64,000 bases of DNA from Sesamum alatum (GCA_034509735.1 JACGWO010000006.1:35643141-35707140), one strand, 5' to 3'. Counted from the first letter of the stretch, positions 25,982-38,494 are shown. Notes: a model not told the origin generated them from the letters alone. Numbers and translations: made by a program.

Positions 25982-27392
25982 TTATAAAGAAGTCAAAATG
26001 TAGACAGGGAATCTTAGCAAAGTCCAAATGAAAGTGAAGGTCCTTTGTGTGGCAGCTGAAATTGTTCTAGGGATGGTTGATGAGGTTGGTCGAGGAGGTG
26101 ATTCATCTGCTGTTTCTTCAGTTGATGAATTGCCACTTGATTCTTGAGCTGAGCCCCTCAAAGGGGGTGGAGGGCTATCTGCTGGTTCTTCAGTTGATGA
26201 ATTGCCACTTGATTCTTGAGCTGAGCCCCTCAAAGGTGGTGGAGGGCTATGGGCACCTGCCAAATGGGGTTAAAGATTCAGTATTTGGAACTTTGTATCA
26301 TTTGCTTGATAGCAACCAGCAAAAGCAACGAATGGGGACTGCTTTCGCTTCTCCCACATTAAAATTTGCTATTACTTTATCAATGGACCTCTTTGAGAAC
26401 AGAATAGTCTTATCTTAATCTAAAACCCACAATTACTGAGTAACAATTGTATCCTCTTGCATGGAGATGAATGTCATAAAGAAAAGTAGTATCAGCTTGG
26501 CAGAGTTTTACGATTATTGCGAGGCTTTGAGTTGCTGGGACCTGTTACATAAAATCGCCCATATTTAATACACATGATTTCAAGAGGGAAAATCAAGAAA
26601 AGATAGTAATAAAAATGGAAAAATGAGGGTTCGCTGTAGCTTAGAAGATAGGAAAGAACCTGTTATGCTTTGAAGAGGAGGCAAGGCAGCCGATCCTGAT
26701 CGATCCATCACCCAAAAATGAAACCATAATTGTAGGTTAATTTAGCTTCACAGTCGAAGAGTATAAACATTAAGCAATCAACAAAAGAAAGAAAAAGATA
26801 GATGTACTAAATTACTCAAACAAAGTAACTATTAACACTAGTTTACCAAATTCTACATAATAAACACGTAATCATTGTCCCTCCAATCGTCAACGTATGA
26901 AATTAGGAACCAAGCACTCAATATTGACAGCAGAAAACATAAACGTGGAAAGATATCCGTCAACAATTTACTCCAAGAAACATAACTTCGCAAACAGAAG
27001 TTACAAAGGCAAAATGGGAAAAGACCTGAACAGAGTGTCTCAAGAGAGAAGTTCGCCTTGGAACTTCGATCCTTCAGCGGGCAAACAGAGGTGAGAGACA
27101 AGAGCTTGGTAGAATTGAGCGGAAATCCAAGAATTTTAGGTCGGAGAAGGACGTAGCAGAGACAGATGTAGGAGCCGTTCCCGAAGACGGCCGCAACGTC
27201 GTCGCAGCAAAGCGGCGAAGGAGAATCGGTCAGATTGTTGGGGAAGACCGCGACGTAAGGGAGACAGGTGGAGAATGTGACCAGCTCGTCGGAGCAGGCG
27301 GCTGATGGATTCGAGAGTGGCAAATCTTCGGCGGTGGAGGCGACGCTGAGTCCGTGGAGGAGGAGGAGGAGAACGTAAAGTCTGCGATTCAT
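25982..27392 (-). CDS. GPI-anchored non-specific lipid-transfer protein (LTPG)
   Basis: Exons on the minus strand: 27392-27026, 26695-26660 (only 36 bp) and 26256-25982, all phase 1 junctions, 225 residues. A signal peptide (MNRRLYVLLLLLHGLSVAST) is followed by the eight-Cys LTP motif: ACSDELVTFSTC, SPLCCDD, YICLCYVL, SVC and LCS. The tiny exon encodes GSAALPPLQSIT, typical of this family. The tail is Pro/Ser-rich and ends in a hydrophobic segment (FIWTLLRFPVYILTSL), a likely GPI signal. The tail contains a 72-nt direct repeat (about 26106-26249) that doubles a 24-residue Ser/Pro-rich unit. Extracellular, plasma-membrane-anchored lipid binding is inferred from the family. Confidence 0.88.
26106..26249 (-). 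repeat. 72-nt direct repeat within an LTPG coding tail
   Basis: CAGTTGATGAATTGCCACTT occurs at 26119 and again at 26191. The flanking sequence through GCCCCTCAAAG and the GGTGGAGGGCTAT block repeats with the same period. In frame, so it duplicates SPPPPLRGSAQESS-type sequence. Confidence 0.95.
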
Positions 27393-27529
27393 GGCGGTTA
27401 TTATGAAGCCGCTAACAGAAGCGAAGTGAGTTGTGGGGATGGCGGGGTAATATGAATTGTTTTAGTTTACCCAAATTGCCCTTCAACTGGTTGCTTATTT
27501 ACTTAGACAAGCAGATGATGTATATGTTT

Positions 27530-27780
27530 TAGGATAAATTACATTTACATCCCTGAGATTAGGCTAAAATACAGAAACACTTTCAGTGTTTTGTAAAATT
27601 ATAGTTACATTCCCTGAGATTATAGTTATATTTACAACTACATCCCCTATTTAAAGTCAAAACTTACACAAACACTCCTTGAAAAATATTACACTAACAC
27701 TCTTCAGAGAGTTTAGCTGTAATTTCACAAAAAACAAGAGTGTTTGTATAATTTGACCTGATATCAATGAATGTTTACTT
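27530..27780. repeat. AT-rich dispersed repeat (GGATAAATTACA type)
   Basis: Begins AGGATAAATTACATTTACATCC and contains TACAACTACATCCCCTATTTA and ACTTACACAAACACT. It is strongly similar to 44255-44530 and to parts of 53942-54470. Confidence 0.65.
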
Positions 27781-28273
27781 TTTATTACACTTCATGTCAT
27801 AAAACTCACTTCGCGTATATATTTAAGAAAAATATTTTATACATATAGCATGTCTATATATGAAATGTCGTAGGAGATATATCATCATTTCGATATAGGA
27901 AATTGAACTGTATTTTTTTCGATAAACGAAAGGTAAAGGAGGATTGCAACGTTGCAACCTTCTTCAGCGTAACTTTAATAACGTTCGTATTTGTAATATG
28001 TTCGATTTAAACCACAATTTCTTGCAAATTTTGATAGTTTTAAACATATCATGAGACATGACAAATATTTTTATTTGTCACTAACATAAGAGAGCACATA
28101 ATTTCCATAGAACAACAACAAACAAACAATATTCTCATTATTTCACCCACAATACTATCGTTACACATCCGAAAATATGAAAAACATCATCATTCCTCAC
28201 AAATCCAATCACTCAAATATATGAACAACCAAAGAATATTTCTATAGAACAATCACAAAGACAAGACTTCCAC

Positions 28274-29084
28274 TTAATAATACTTCAAAGCGATAGCTCC
28301 AAGAACAGCCATAATATGAAAAACTGAGATGCTGTATGAAGGGTGGGCTGCTGACGGTGTCACTCCGGTCCTGCTGCCCGTGTTGCTCGTTGGGGCTCCA
28401 CCGCTGGTCGTTGGCGCTAGTGGAGTTGGAGTTGCATCGGCTTGTGGAGCCTGTCCGGGAGATACTGGTTCTACTGCTGCAGCATATAAATTGTACATCA
28501 GATTCTTGTTAAATTAGTAAGAATCTATCAATTTTGTATATACTAATAGAGCGGCTTAATTAATACCATTAACGTTAGGAGAAGGAGCTGCATTTGGAGA
28601 AACGGATGGTCCGTTTGCCACCGGCCCTGGAGCGGGAGCTGGAACAGGAGCACCAGCTGCTGCAATTTGCAAATGAATTGATCAACAGATTATTAGCAAA
28701 CTCAAGTTTAAATCAAATACTAGTATTTCAGTTTAAGTAAAGGAAATGATTCTCACTTTTGCACTGAAGAGGCACACCGGGCATGTTGCAAGCACGAGGC
28801 AGAGAAATGGCAAGTGTTCGATTAATGGGAATACGGAAAGGCATGCTGCCGCTGGTGATTAGACATAGGCAGTCCCGTCCGTTGTTCATGAGGGACTTGA
28901 GCGAATTGCAGCAATCTGCGGGAGGAGCAGTGCTGTTGAGGCTGCTATTTGTGAGGAAATTCATGCATGGTGAGAAGGTCGTGATCATTGAAGGCGTGCA
29001 TGGCATAGTAATCTGCCCGGAGACGGGGGAAAGTAACGTAGCTGCAGAGACCGCCAGAGCAAAGATCAAGAAACGGAAGGCCAT
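28274..29084 (-). CDS. GPI-anchored lipid-transfer protein (LTPG)
   Basis: Minus-strand exons 29084-28757, 28659-28567 and 28476-28274 give 207 residues. Signal peptide MAFRFLIFALAVSAATLLSP, then the eight-Cys LTP domain: PCTPSMITTFSPC, ADCCNSL, DCLCLIT, RAC and QCK. A Pro/Ala-rich linker (APVPAPAPGP) and a Ser/Thr/Gly tail lead to a C-terminal hydrophobic segment (FHIMAVLGAIALKYY), a likely GPI signal. Both acceptor sites read GCAGCAG, so each can be used in two ways differing by one codon. TATAAATT (minus strand) lies at 29206-29213. Confidence 0.9.
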
Positions 29085-29213
29085 TGGAGTATGATCGTGT
29101 TCGTTTATAAGTAAATCAGAAGGAAATGTAAGAATATTTAGGCGAAAGAGAGGTGTTTGTGATTGGCTGGAAGATGTTGATGATGGGAAGAGAATGAGGG
29201 GAATGAATTTATA

Positions 29214-29960
29214 GATGGAGATTTTGAACAGAAATTAAGGAAGAAAGGAAGACAAATGGGCTTAAAGTTGTTCTTGTGGCTCAACTACTTTTAACTAATT
29301 TTTTGGAATGTGCTTTCAGAGGTTGTCTTTGGCTTATTGGTTTCTTGCACCTGTTAAGTTGTTATCGTCGCCTGCCCGTTGACCACGTCTCTCGGATGAA
29401 AACGGACATGTTTGAGCTTCATGAGATGAACAGTTTGATGATTGGATGAGAAGATTATGTAATTCTGAGAACTGTAAATGCAGAAAAGTTATAAGTTACA
29501 GAATTTAATTCAGAGTTTGAGTTATTGCAACATTTGATCTTAGATAAGTTCAGACAATAGCAGCAGACATGATTAACAAATTACAACTCAGAATCGGTTC
29601 CTAATCAGATTCTTTGTATACAAAATAAATTGCTAAAGAACTCAATCCAAAAGATTAAAGTATGATCTTTAAGTCAAACTTTGAGAAGTATTAGGTAATC
29701 AACCAGATGTTTTTTATTCTAAACTATTAATATACACAGAAACCTTTGCAAAAGACTTGGTAAGTATTCAGACAAGTACATCCCTGAGACATTTATATGA
29801 CTTCTTAATGGTAGGATAGCATGTCTGATGTCTTAATATGACACGTTACGATAGTTTTGGCTAAGTAAAATGCGGTTCTTACCTCATAAGACGATTTTAG
29901 TTTACCAAATACTATTTTCTGGCAATTGAAAAATAAAATTCATTAAACAAAAGAACTTGT
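29214..29960. promoter_or_regulatory. Divergent intergenic region between two LTPG genes
   Basis: The minus-strand LTPG starts at 29084 and the plus-strand one at 30070, so this spacer should hold both promoters. TATA-like boxes: TATAAATT on minus at 29206-29213 and TATAAAAT on plus at 29966-29973. No other feature seen. Confidence 0.5.
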
Positions 29961-30069
29961 AGTAGTATAAAATCATTCCCCTGTGTGAATCCAATGACAC
30001 CAAAAACACATAGCTTTGTCTTTATTCACATTTCTTGGCAAAATACTTCCAAGAATTTGAATTCATCAA

Positions 30070-31038
30070 ATGGCGCCAAAAGGGATCAAAGTTGGCATAG
30101 TGCTATTTGTGCTGGCTTTTCTTTGGGCCGTCGCTACGGCTCAATCCGGTTGTATGAGCGTGCTCATCAGCATGGCATCGTGCCTCAATTATGTGTCGGG
30201 AAGTACCCCTTCACCGTCCACTTCGTGCTGCTCTGCACTTGCTAACGTCGTTCAGACTCAGCCGCGGTGCCTTTGCACCATAGTCAACGGTGGTGGTGGC
30301 TCATTGGGCGTGAACATTAACCAAACGCTAGCACTTGGGTTGCCTAGTGTGTGCAACGTGGAGACTCCGCCAACTAGTAGGTGTAACGGTAAGGTTTGAA
30401 AACTTATGACGTTCGTTTCTTTCCAGGACAGAGTCAAATTATTATTATTAGGATTTAAAAAGTTGGACTTTCACGTAAACAAGACTTTTAAACGAGAAGG
30501 GCGGATTTTGGGGGTGGAAAAACATGAATATTTCCATTACATAACCTAGTAAAGATTGAAATCTTGAGAAATTAGCATAAGTTTTTGTTTGGTGCACATT
30601 TTGATATGTATGTAAACTTTTTTAGTTGTTAATGGCCCTACAATGTCTCCTGTGGGTTCTCCAGAGAGTGCACCACCTGAATCCGGAGATGGAATTCCTG
30701 CTACCCCAACTACACCATCTGTAACAGGTAATTTTTTGTTTCTTTGTCTCGTCTGAACGTATAAACTGATTTGAATTAATGATGGATTGAAATCAATTTT
30801 TGAATTTAAACATATTGAATGATGTAAAGAATCGCATACTATTAAAAAAAGTGAACTAACAACTATTCGACTCATATTATTTACACACGCAAATTGAGCA
30901 GGATCGAAGACAGTTCCCTCAGGCGGCACAACCTCAAACGGAAGCGCAACAAAGATGAATCTTGTTCAACTTATTACCAATGTGTTTCTCTTCACCACAG
31001 CTTCATATGCCTTTGCAGCCTTCAACAATGTCTTCTGA
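30070..31038 (+). CDS. GPI-anchored lipid-transfer protein (LTPG)
   Basis: Exons 30070-30388, 30626-30727 and 30902-31038 give 185 residues. MAPKGIKVGIVLFVLAFLWA is a signal peptide ending at AVATAQ. The LTP domain has SGCMSVLISMASCLNYVSG, TSCCSAL, RCLCTIV, NQTLALGLPSVCNV and RCN. A Ser/Pro/Gly/Thr linker and a hydrophobic C-terminus (LVQLITNVFLFTTASYAFAA) suggest a GPI anchor. The ATG at 30070 is chosen over upstream open frames because it begins the signal peptide. It shares NVNINQT/LNINQT-type motifs with the next gene, a tandem paralogue. AATAAA at 31201. Confidence 0.91.
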
Positions 31039-31039
31039 G

Positions 31040-32255
31040 TTAATATGTGTGTGTTTGTGTTTCTTAAAGCTCTTTATGAAAGTTGGTATTTTGAACAATT
31101 AATACTTGTGAAGTTTAGTATGTTCGTTTGAGACTTATGTTTGTGCGTGTTTGGTGAGTTGAGTGTTACTTTCTCAGTGTTTGTCTGCAAAATTTGGTTC
31201 AATAAAATAGTTTGTCCTATGTTGTTAACTTTATGATCAATCGATATAATGGTTAATGTAAGAAATGTACTTGAATCTTTTCTTTTTTTTTTTCTTTTTC
31301 CGGGTGTGATAAGCAAGATTTGTTTGATGAAATAAATTTATCTTTATTATAAGAAAGTAATTAAGTGCATCGATAATTTTATATCAATAAATATTGCATG
31401 CATAAATAAGAAAATATTTCAAAAATATCTTTCTTACATATTTATAAGACATGCGAAGAGGGTTTTGGCTTATAGTTATCATATATAACTAGATTAAAGA
31501 GCAAAACTTAGGGTGCGTGCTAAAATAATTTTCAAAGCATTTAGTTGACATTAAGCGTAGAGTTATTTTCAAAGCGTTTAATTGACATTAAGCATTATAA
31601 ACCTAGGTGCGGGCCGACTTACGCCTATAATAATATAACTAATGGGAATTATTTTATTTATTTATTTTCATTACTACTATTTGAAATTAAAAGAAATGAT
31701 ATTAAAAATATATATAATTTCCTATTTCCGTAATATTAAGAAACAAAAAAATATTAGTTGGTCATTTAATATTACGATTTACGACTCAATTGATGAGATT
31801 CATATAAAAAATAAACTTTATTCTCGTAATTGAATATAAATGAACGTTATCAATCACGTGTGTTGTACGTGCTTTTTTTTCTAGTTCAGCATAAAATGAA
31901 AAAGTTAAGACAACATAATACTTAAATAAAACCACCCCACGAACACGTTTATGGGCTCGTTTAGTTTTCTACTTTAAAAAGCTACGAGTCATCGACTTTG
32001 AACCTCTTTTGTAATAGAAAGGAGAAAAGCCACTTCCCCACACATCTTGAGTCAAGAATAAGGTTGCTCACCCACATTACTTGCCATTTCCATCTGTCCT
32101 CAAGCTACATTTCTAAATCAAACTACACACTGTCCCCTCCTCAAAAAAAACCTTTGAATATCAAATAATTGTCCGAAGACTTCAAAGAGTTGGAGAAAGT
32201 TGGTAAACCACACACCCCCCACCCCCAAGTCTGCATTTGACTCCTCACCCCAATC
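31040..32255. other. AT-rich spacer and promoter of the next LTPG
   Basis: Contains a short direct repeat: AAATAATTTTCAAAGCATTTA near 31523 and TTTTCAAAGCGTTTA near 31567. No gene found. Confidence 0.5.
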
Positions 32256-32260
32256 TCCAC

Positions 32261-32268
32261 TATATAAA
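32261..32268 (+). promoter_or_regulatory. TATA box of the fourth LTPG
   Basis: TATATAAA at 32261-32268, about 104 bp before the ATG, in a C-rich context typical of plant core promoters. Confidence 0.7.
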
Positions 32269-32364
32269 CCCCAAAACCATAACCAAAACTCTCCATCAAA
32301 CACCAAGCCTATTCCTACATCCCACAAGCATTTCCAAGAACACAAACACTCAACAACTACACCA

Positions 32365-32977
32365 ATGGCTCATCAAGAAGTTTCAATGGGCTTGGCCTTG
32401 ATTCTTGCCACCATGCTTTGGGCGGGCGCCACGGCTCAATCCAGTGATTGCACCAACGTCCTCATCAGCATGTCACCGTGCCTCAACTACATCACCGGCA
32501 ACTCCTCCGCCCCATCGTCCGCCTGCTGCACGCAGCTCGGCACGGTGGTGCGGTCCCAACCGCAGTGCTTGTGTGAGGTGCTCAACGGCGGAGGCTCAAA
32601 CCTAGGCCTGAACATCAACCAAACTCAAGCTCTAGCCTTGCCCACAGCTTGTAATGTCCAAACCCCCCCTGTCAGCAAATGCAATGGTAAGAACTGATCA
32701 CAACTTCAAAAAGCTTCAACTTTTTGACATTTAAGAAATCAAATTCTTTTTTCCCCCTTTCTCTAATCAATTTCTTGCAATTGCAGCTGCTTCTCCATCA
32801 GGCTCTCCTGGTTCAACACCAACTTCTCCTAAAACAAATCCAGCTGGTGGTGGATCAAAAACTGTGCCATCTTCAGGAAATGGTTCCTCTGATGCAAATT
32901 CCAATAAGTTGGCTGTTTCTACGATGTTCGGCCTTCTTTTCGTAGCGTTCTATGTTTCGACTCTCAGCATGGTCTGA
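32365..32977 (+). CDS. GPI-anchored lipid-transfer protein (LTPG)
   Basis: Exons 32365-32686 and 32787-32977 give 170 residues. Start MAHQEVSMGLALILATMLWA, signal cleavage near ATAQS. LTP domain: DCTNVLISMSPCLNYITG, SACCTQL, QCLCEVL, NINQTQALALPTACNV and KCN. The Ser/Pro/Gly linker and hydrophobic tail (LAVSTMFGLLFVAFYVSTL) fit a GPI anchor. It lacks the middle linker exon of its tandem neighbour at 30070, so it has one intron instead of two. Coding sequence is notably GC-rich compared with flanking DNA. AATAAA at about 33195. Confidence 0.92.
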
Positions 32978-32979
32978 TT

Positions 32980-35780
32980 CTTCAAATTCAGACATCCTTC
33001 TTTTTCTGGACGAATTAGACATAGACATATTACTTATTTGGCATGCATTCTTGTTTCTCTTTTTTTTTTTTTTTTGGTGTGTGTGGAGGGTATTTCTATT
33101 TTATTGTATCATTCAACTTGTGATCTGTTTCTTGGAGTCTGATCAAATTTTGTAACATCGTTGAGGAGACTGTTGTCGGTCTTCCCTTTTCAGTAATAAA
33201 GATTATTCCTTGTGTATGGTATGAAATGCACACAAAACGCGTACAAAAATGCTTTACACTTGTGAAAGTATAGTCAGAATCTGAGATTAAAATATTAATG
33301 GTCTCAAAAGCGACCAAGAACCCAAGAAAGCCATTTTATTTTATGCTAAAGGTAGGATGCCAGGAAAATTAAAAATAGGAGCAAGAAAGACAACGTTGCA
33401 GGGAAGTTTTGTTCAGGGGACTATTTTTAAGATTAAGACAAACAGGGGTACGACCACACATGACGCTTTCATTCTTTGAGAGGATGCAAGTATTATGGAA
33501 CAATCCGAATTACCTCCTCAATGGTCTGATTTCACCAAAACCAATGGTTTTATCAGTCATACAAAAATGTAAATTCAAGATATCAACCAAGTCTTATGTA
33601 CACAATATACATCATCCGTGCTTAAGACAAAAGTTCATCAGCATGGTGGTTGTGTGTTTAGGAGACAAGTGTATCATATTAGCGACTTGGAGGGCCAAAA
33701 GTAACTACGAACTTCAATTGTAGTTATGGAGTGATACACATAGAAAATCAGTTTAAGGAACATTAGGAATTGATGTACTTATGTCAAAGACTTCACTTAG
33801 CAACATACAAAATGCATCATGCCATCACGACAATCTGAATTGCGCAGTCCACGCCTCATATATTGCTCTAGGACTACAGCAGTTGAGAGCAAATATAAAG
33901 CTTTAGCTAGAGATCTCATCTTCACTACAGTTTGGAAAACTAGGTGTAAGAAGCTAATAAGCATAGTCTGAGGGGCAAAATCCATACAAAACTCGATAGC
34001 ATAAATATCAAGTGCTGATATGTACAGTAGCAAAGAAAACATCTGCATCACAGAAACATACACATAACCGTCATGTATGAGTATAAACTTAGAATAGAGA
34101 AAGAACTATGGTAATTATGGTCAATACATAAAACCCTGCTTCTGTATATTGCACATGGCTGCATCACAACCAATCAAGGAAGACTACACACATTAGGCAA
34201 GCTGTGAATATCTCTGCTGACTTCTAGTGTCGACAGCTGCATCTGCAAGCCAAACATGTCATAGTTTAGTGCAAAGCAAAGAAGGATAAATATTCAGCAA
34301 AACATTCTCAAGATTAAACTGAAGATTTTGTCTGAAAGACCAGATAATAGATATTTATTCCAGGTCTCATTTATCGATATGGTTCCATAAGAAGAATGCA
34401 GCAGGGAAAAATAAGGACTGAACACCTGGAGCCAAATGGAAAATTTGGTTAAACTTCCTAGGCCTCTCCTTAAGGAAAATGAATGAATACAACAATTATT
34501 CTCACGAAAAACAGAATCATACTAATGACAACTCCTAGATAACCAGGGAGAATATCAAAATGCAGAATTAATTAAGAATGAGGAATCAAATTCGAAGGAT
34601 TATGGCAAGAACCATGAGATTCACAAAAAGAAAGAATATTCCTTACTTGTTTGTATAATGTAAAACCAGCAGTGAGGGGCATGTTCAAGGAATAAAGTTG
34701 ACAATTCTCAACAATATTTCTCATGAATCAAGACATAAAATCATGATCTCATGGTAACATGCATTACCAGTGATTAGCTTCACTAAGCGCTTAACACACA
34801 GACCCCTCTCGCTTCCTTTTCCCTCTCCAAATCAAAATTACCACTCCTAGGTGCTGAAGTTAGTGTATGTAATCCAGAAAATATATATACAAAACTAAGT
34901 GAGGTTACATCTAGTCACATCCATAAAGGTTATTTCTATTTGAGTCTTTCACGCTTCCCATGCCAGACAGTGGACCACTTTTGGTATTACCTAATTTCGA
35001 ATGAACTTTCAACACAAAGGCCCCAACAGTGGCGGTTCCTGCTTAGAAGTTCAATATCAGAAGACTCCAGAAAAGGAGGTTCAAGTAAACAGAAACAAAA
35101 ATTATGCAGTGACTTAGTCATAGTTGAGGATAGCCAAAATCACTTGCAGTCAGCTGGTCCTTAATGTATTCCAGCTTGTGGAACCAACTTATCCTTTCTT
35201 TCAACGCACCTCACAACTTTCTTGTGAAAAACAATGGATTTAACAAGGCTGTGAAGCAACAATGCTCAGGTTAATAGACCCTTGCTCCAATTTCTCTGCA
35301 TTCTGGTGCTTAAGAAACTACAGGTGATGAGTAAATCATGCAGACTACAGTACCTCAACAACCTCATGCTCCAGGAATGCTCAAATATATAACCAGATTT
35401 CATCCCGCCAAAATGATGAAACAAAATAGCATTCTCAATCTATGCTAGATGATTATGCATCGTTCAGTCATAGACTTACCTAAACCTGAGAAATCATTAC
35501 ATCCACAGGCTGACCCAACTCAAAAGTCTAAAACATATCCACCAGTCAACCAAATCCCAAAGTTCAAGATTTAAAAAAATAAAAATGCATCAAGTTCCAT
35601 AATTTGCTAAGTGAAAAAAAAAAAAAAGAGACATTAAATAAGATCTTTTCAAATTTCAATAGCTTATGTAGTAAGACACTTACTGTCGTTGACATTTTGG
35701 TGTGTGTAATAGCTAAATGGAATTAGCTAAAAGAATGAGACATGAAACAGAAAGTTGCCAATAGAAGAATTCAACTTACC
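32980..35780. other. LTPG 3' UTR, then probable 3' region of CDC73
   Basis: No convincing coding sequence. The minus strand at about 34250 (GGCTTGCAG|ATGCAGCTG) offers an acceptor that could pair with the donor just after the CDC73 stop, making 33.4-34.25 kb a candidate last 3' UTR exon. This is speculative. Confidence 0.4.
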
Positions 35781-37752
35781 TTAACGAGATCGAGACCGCA
35801 TAAATTCTTCAAGTTTGTCCCACACCTCAAGAGCTGCAGCTCTGTCCTGGTGTCTCTTATTTTTGCTAATCTGGACATCAATTCTAATTATATTAGAAAA
35901 AAGTGGAGGTGTGATAGAACAATGATCTCAAGTAATTACACTGCTATCTTAGGAGTTATCACTGATTGAGGTGAGCAAAACACGCTTAGAAGTTACAAAC
36001 TGACCGAGATTATTTTGACATTCCACTGCTTTACAGTTTTCGCTGATTCCACGCTATCGTCCTCAAACCGCATGAAAAACCCAAGAACTGCAATAAAAGC
36101 CAAAGCACGTGTTATTTTTATGTCGTACTTACCTTCCTAAGGAGAAAACGACAAATACACATTACATAAGTCCAACATCAGTGCATTTGCAATATCTTTT
36201 GCCAATACAAGTCATAATTTATTAAATCATGCATTATATAACAAAATCAGATCTAGTCATAAATTTTGTTCCAAAATAAACCACCCCGCTTGTGGGCCAC
36301 ACTGTAACTTTACACAAAGGATGCCGAATTCGCCTGATCTTTTTCACTACATCATATGTTATCCCAAAGATGCAACTTCATTCTACAGCCACCAAATCTC
36401 CAAAAGTAATCAAGAAATTCGATACACGTGTCCCCCATGCAGTGATAAGGTGACAAACGTACACTTTTTCACGTAACAAATCTACAAATAACTCATCGAC
36501 ATGTCAAACATTATGAAGCTTCACTCTGTGCGAACAAAACTTGTTCAAACAGCAAAATTTGTGACCCGAAAACTGACAATTTCAACTCTATATTTATGTT
36601 CATAAGGTGACTAATTTGCACTATTATCGTATACATAGTTCAAGATATGCTCAAAAGCTGAGTAAGGTGCCCTACCATATTAGGCAAATGTTAGATGTAA
36701 GTTATTCAATATGTCAATCAACATTACATCCATAACACATTGGAACACAGATTCAAATGCAGCCATTAATTTCCGCTATACTCACTCTTATTGAAGATCT
36801 CAACATGGTCCTTATAAGGCCAGTCTTTGAACTGCCACTCCTTCCCAAGCACAAAAACTGCAACCACGCGATCCCAGTCATCACTTTTAAGTGCAGAGGG
36901 CTTGTCTCGAACCTCATAAGCTGTCACCACGCGATCCCTACTGAACTTCTTCTGCACCGTCACACAATCGGGCTTCCCCCCTTTCACCTGCTTCAACTTC
37001 ACGTCTGTCGGAATAAACACCCCATCCTCCAAAAATTCCTTGACATTATATATCGTGATCAGAGTCGAAAATGCACTTGGTACCAAAATAATCGGCACCC
37101 CTTCCCCAATCTTCCGCATTTTCGTGGCCTCCTCACCCACGCCAAAACCCCTACTTTCAATTCTATTCTTTGCCACAATGTTATCTTTCCTCTGTAATGC
37201 CTCCATCCTCTGCCTCTCCTCATCCCGCTTTGTGGCTGAAGTCAACACACTGTAAAAATCCCGCTTCTTGAACACCAGCATTGCTTCCCTATCCTTAATT
37301 GGCTTCTCCTTCGCCATAATCACTTCAATCGATTTATTCCCGCTCTCCAAACCCACAGCATGACTCGCGTCATTCTGTACATGGCGATCTACGTTAGTGA
37401 TTTGAGGATTAATGTTAGGGAAATCTAGGGGAAGAATTGAATCCGAGGATTGGACTTTCCCGGTGAGGTAATCGAGGAGAGGTTTTCGATCAGGGAGAGT
37501 GACGGCGGGGATGCGGAGGGCGCGGGCGTTCTGGATGTAATCGGTATGCTTAAGGTGGTGGTTGGTGATGAAGTGGACTAGGGTTTCGAGGGTATAGCGG
37601 CGCGTCTGTTGTACATGCTTCGAGCGATAGGCGGTTTCAATGGTGGCGGGGAAGGAGTAATCGGTGCCGAAGCGGAATTCGTCGTTAACTCGGACGATTT
37701 TGTCGAGGGCGTTCCGAATGGTGTACTCACGGAGGAGGGTTAAAGGGTCCAT
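35781..37752 (-). CDS. CDC73: CDC73 / parafibromin homologue, Paf1 complex subunit
   Basis: Minus-strand exons 37752-36786, 36087-36005 and 35870-35781 give 379 residues. The N-terminus MDPLTLLREYTIRNALDKIV is diagnostic of plant CDC73. Middle: YSVLTSATKRDEERQRMEAL. The C-terminal Ras-like domain begins at VPIILVPSAFSTLITIYNVK and includes KPSALKSDDWDRVVAVFVLG, WPYKDHVEIFNK and FFMRFEDDSVESAK, ending LEEFMRSRSR. CDC73 is a nuclear Paf1-complex subunit that supports transcription elongation and histone modification, including at flowering genes. It is a little shorter than Arabidopsis CDC73 (about 415). The stop codon is followed at once by AAG|GTAAGT-like donor sequence. Confidence 0.95.
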
Positions 37753-37759
37753 TGGAACC

Positions 37760-38490
37760 GAAACCGGAGGCGGAGCGGCCGCCTAGGTGGTGGAGAAGAG
37801 GGTATTGGAGGTGTGTGTTCGAGTGAAAATGCGCCGCTTTCTTTTTCTCTATGTACTTTCAAAAATATTGGGGATGGCTAATTAGGGAAGAAAACACATG
37901 AAAAAAAATTTCCCACTATTTAGCATGTCATGTCTCCTTCAAATCCCACTAGGGTTCTAACAACAAAAAAGAGTCCTCATCAATTAATAAAATGTTAATC
38001 CTCCTTCATTTCATAGACTTCTTTCAAAAATGATCATAAATAAAAAATTTAAAACAAATAATTCTTTGGATAAAGGTAAATTGCATGAAATAAAATTAGA
38101 GTATAACATTATTATCAGGTTGTTTCCGTGCCATGCTATCCTCCATATTTTAAAGACAGAAATTATTTCAAGGAAAGTGGGATTGCACTGAACAACTAAC
38201 TTCTGTCTAATTTCTTCAATAACTATACTAGCTATTGCTAGCGGATTCCTGGACGCGTTTTAGAGGATTCTTCGATTTCGCTCTGCCCAAATATGATAAA
38301 CAAATTACGCAAGAGCATACCGATTTGCAGCATTTACTAAATATTTACCTCGCCACCGTCGTGCAGCCCATTGAATGCCCAAGCTCCATTCTGTGTATCA
38401 TCGTAGGCTCCTTCTGATATACCTAATACAGGTCGTAGAAAATGGAAAAAGAGGTGTGAGTGGCTCTCACCGACTTGATGGTGACACGAT
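37760..38490. other. Promoter region of CDC73 and spacer
   Basis: Upstream of the CDC73 start (minus strand). No coding sequence recognised. Confidence 0.45.
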
Positions 38491-38494
38491 TCCC

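Noticed and set aside
33409..33723. 104-residue open frame on +
   Set aside because: No signal, domain or coding character seen, and it lies in likely 3' UTR or intergenic DNA.
36757..37197. 146-residue plus-strand frame opposite CDC73
   Set aside because: Antisense shadow of the CDC73 exon; no domain seen.
38235..38417. Short plus-strand frame near the LINE fragments
   Set aside because: No similarity to retrotransposon domains that I can recognise.
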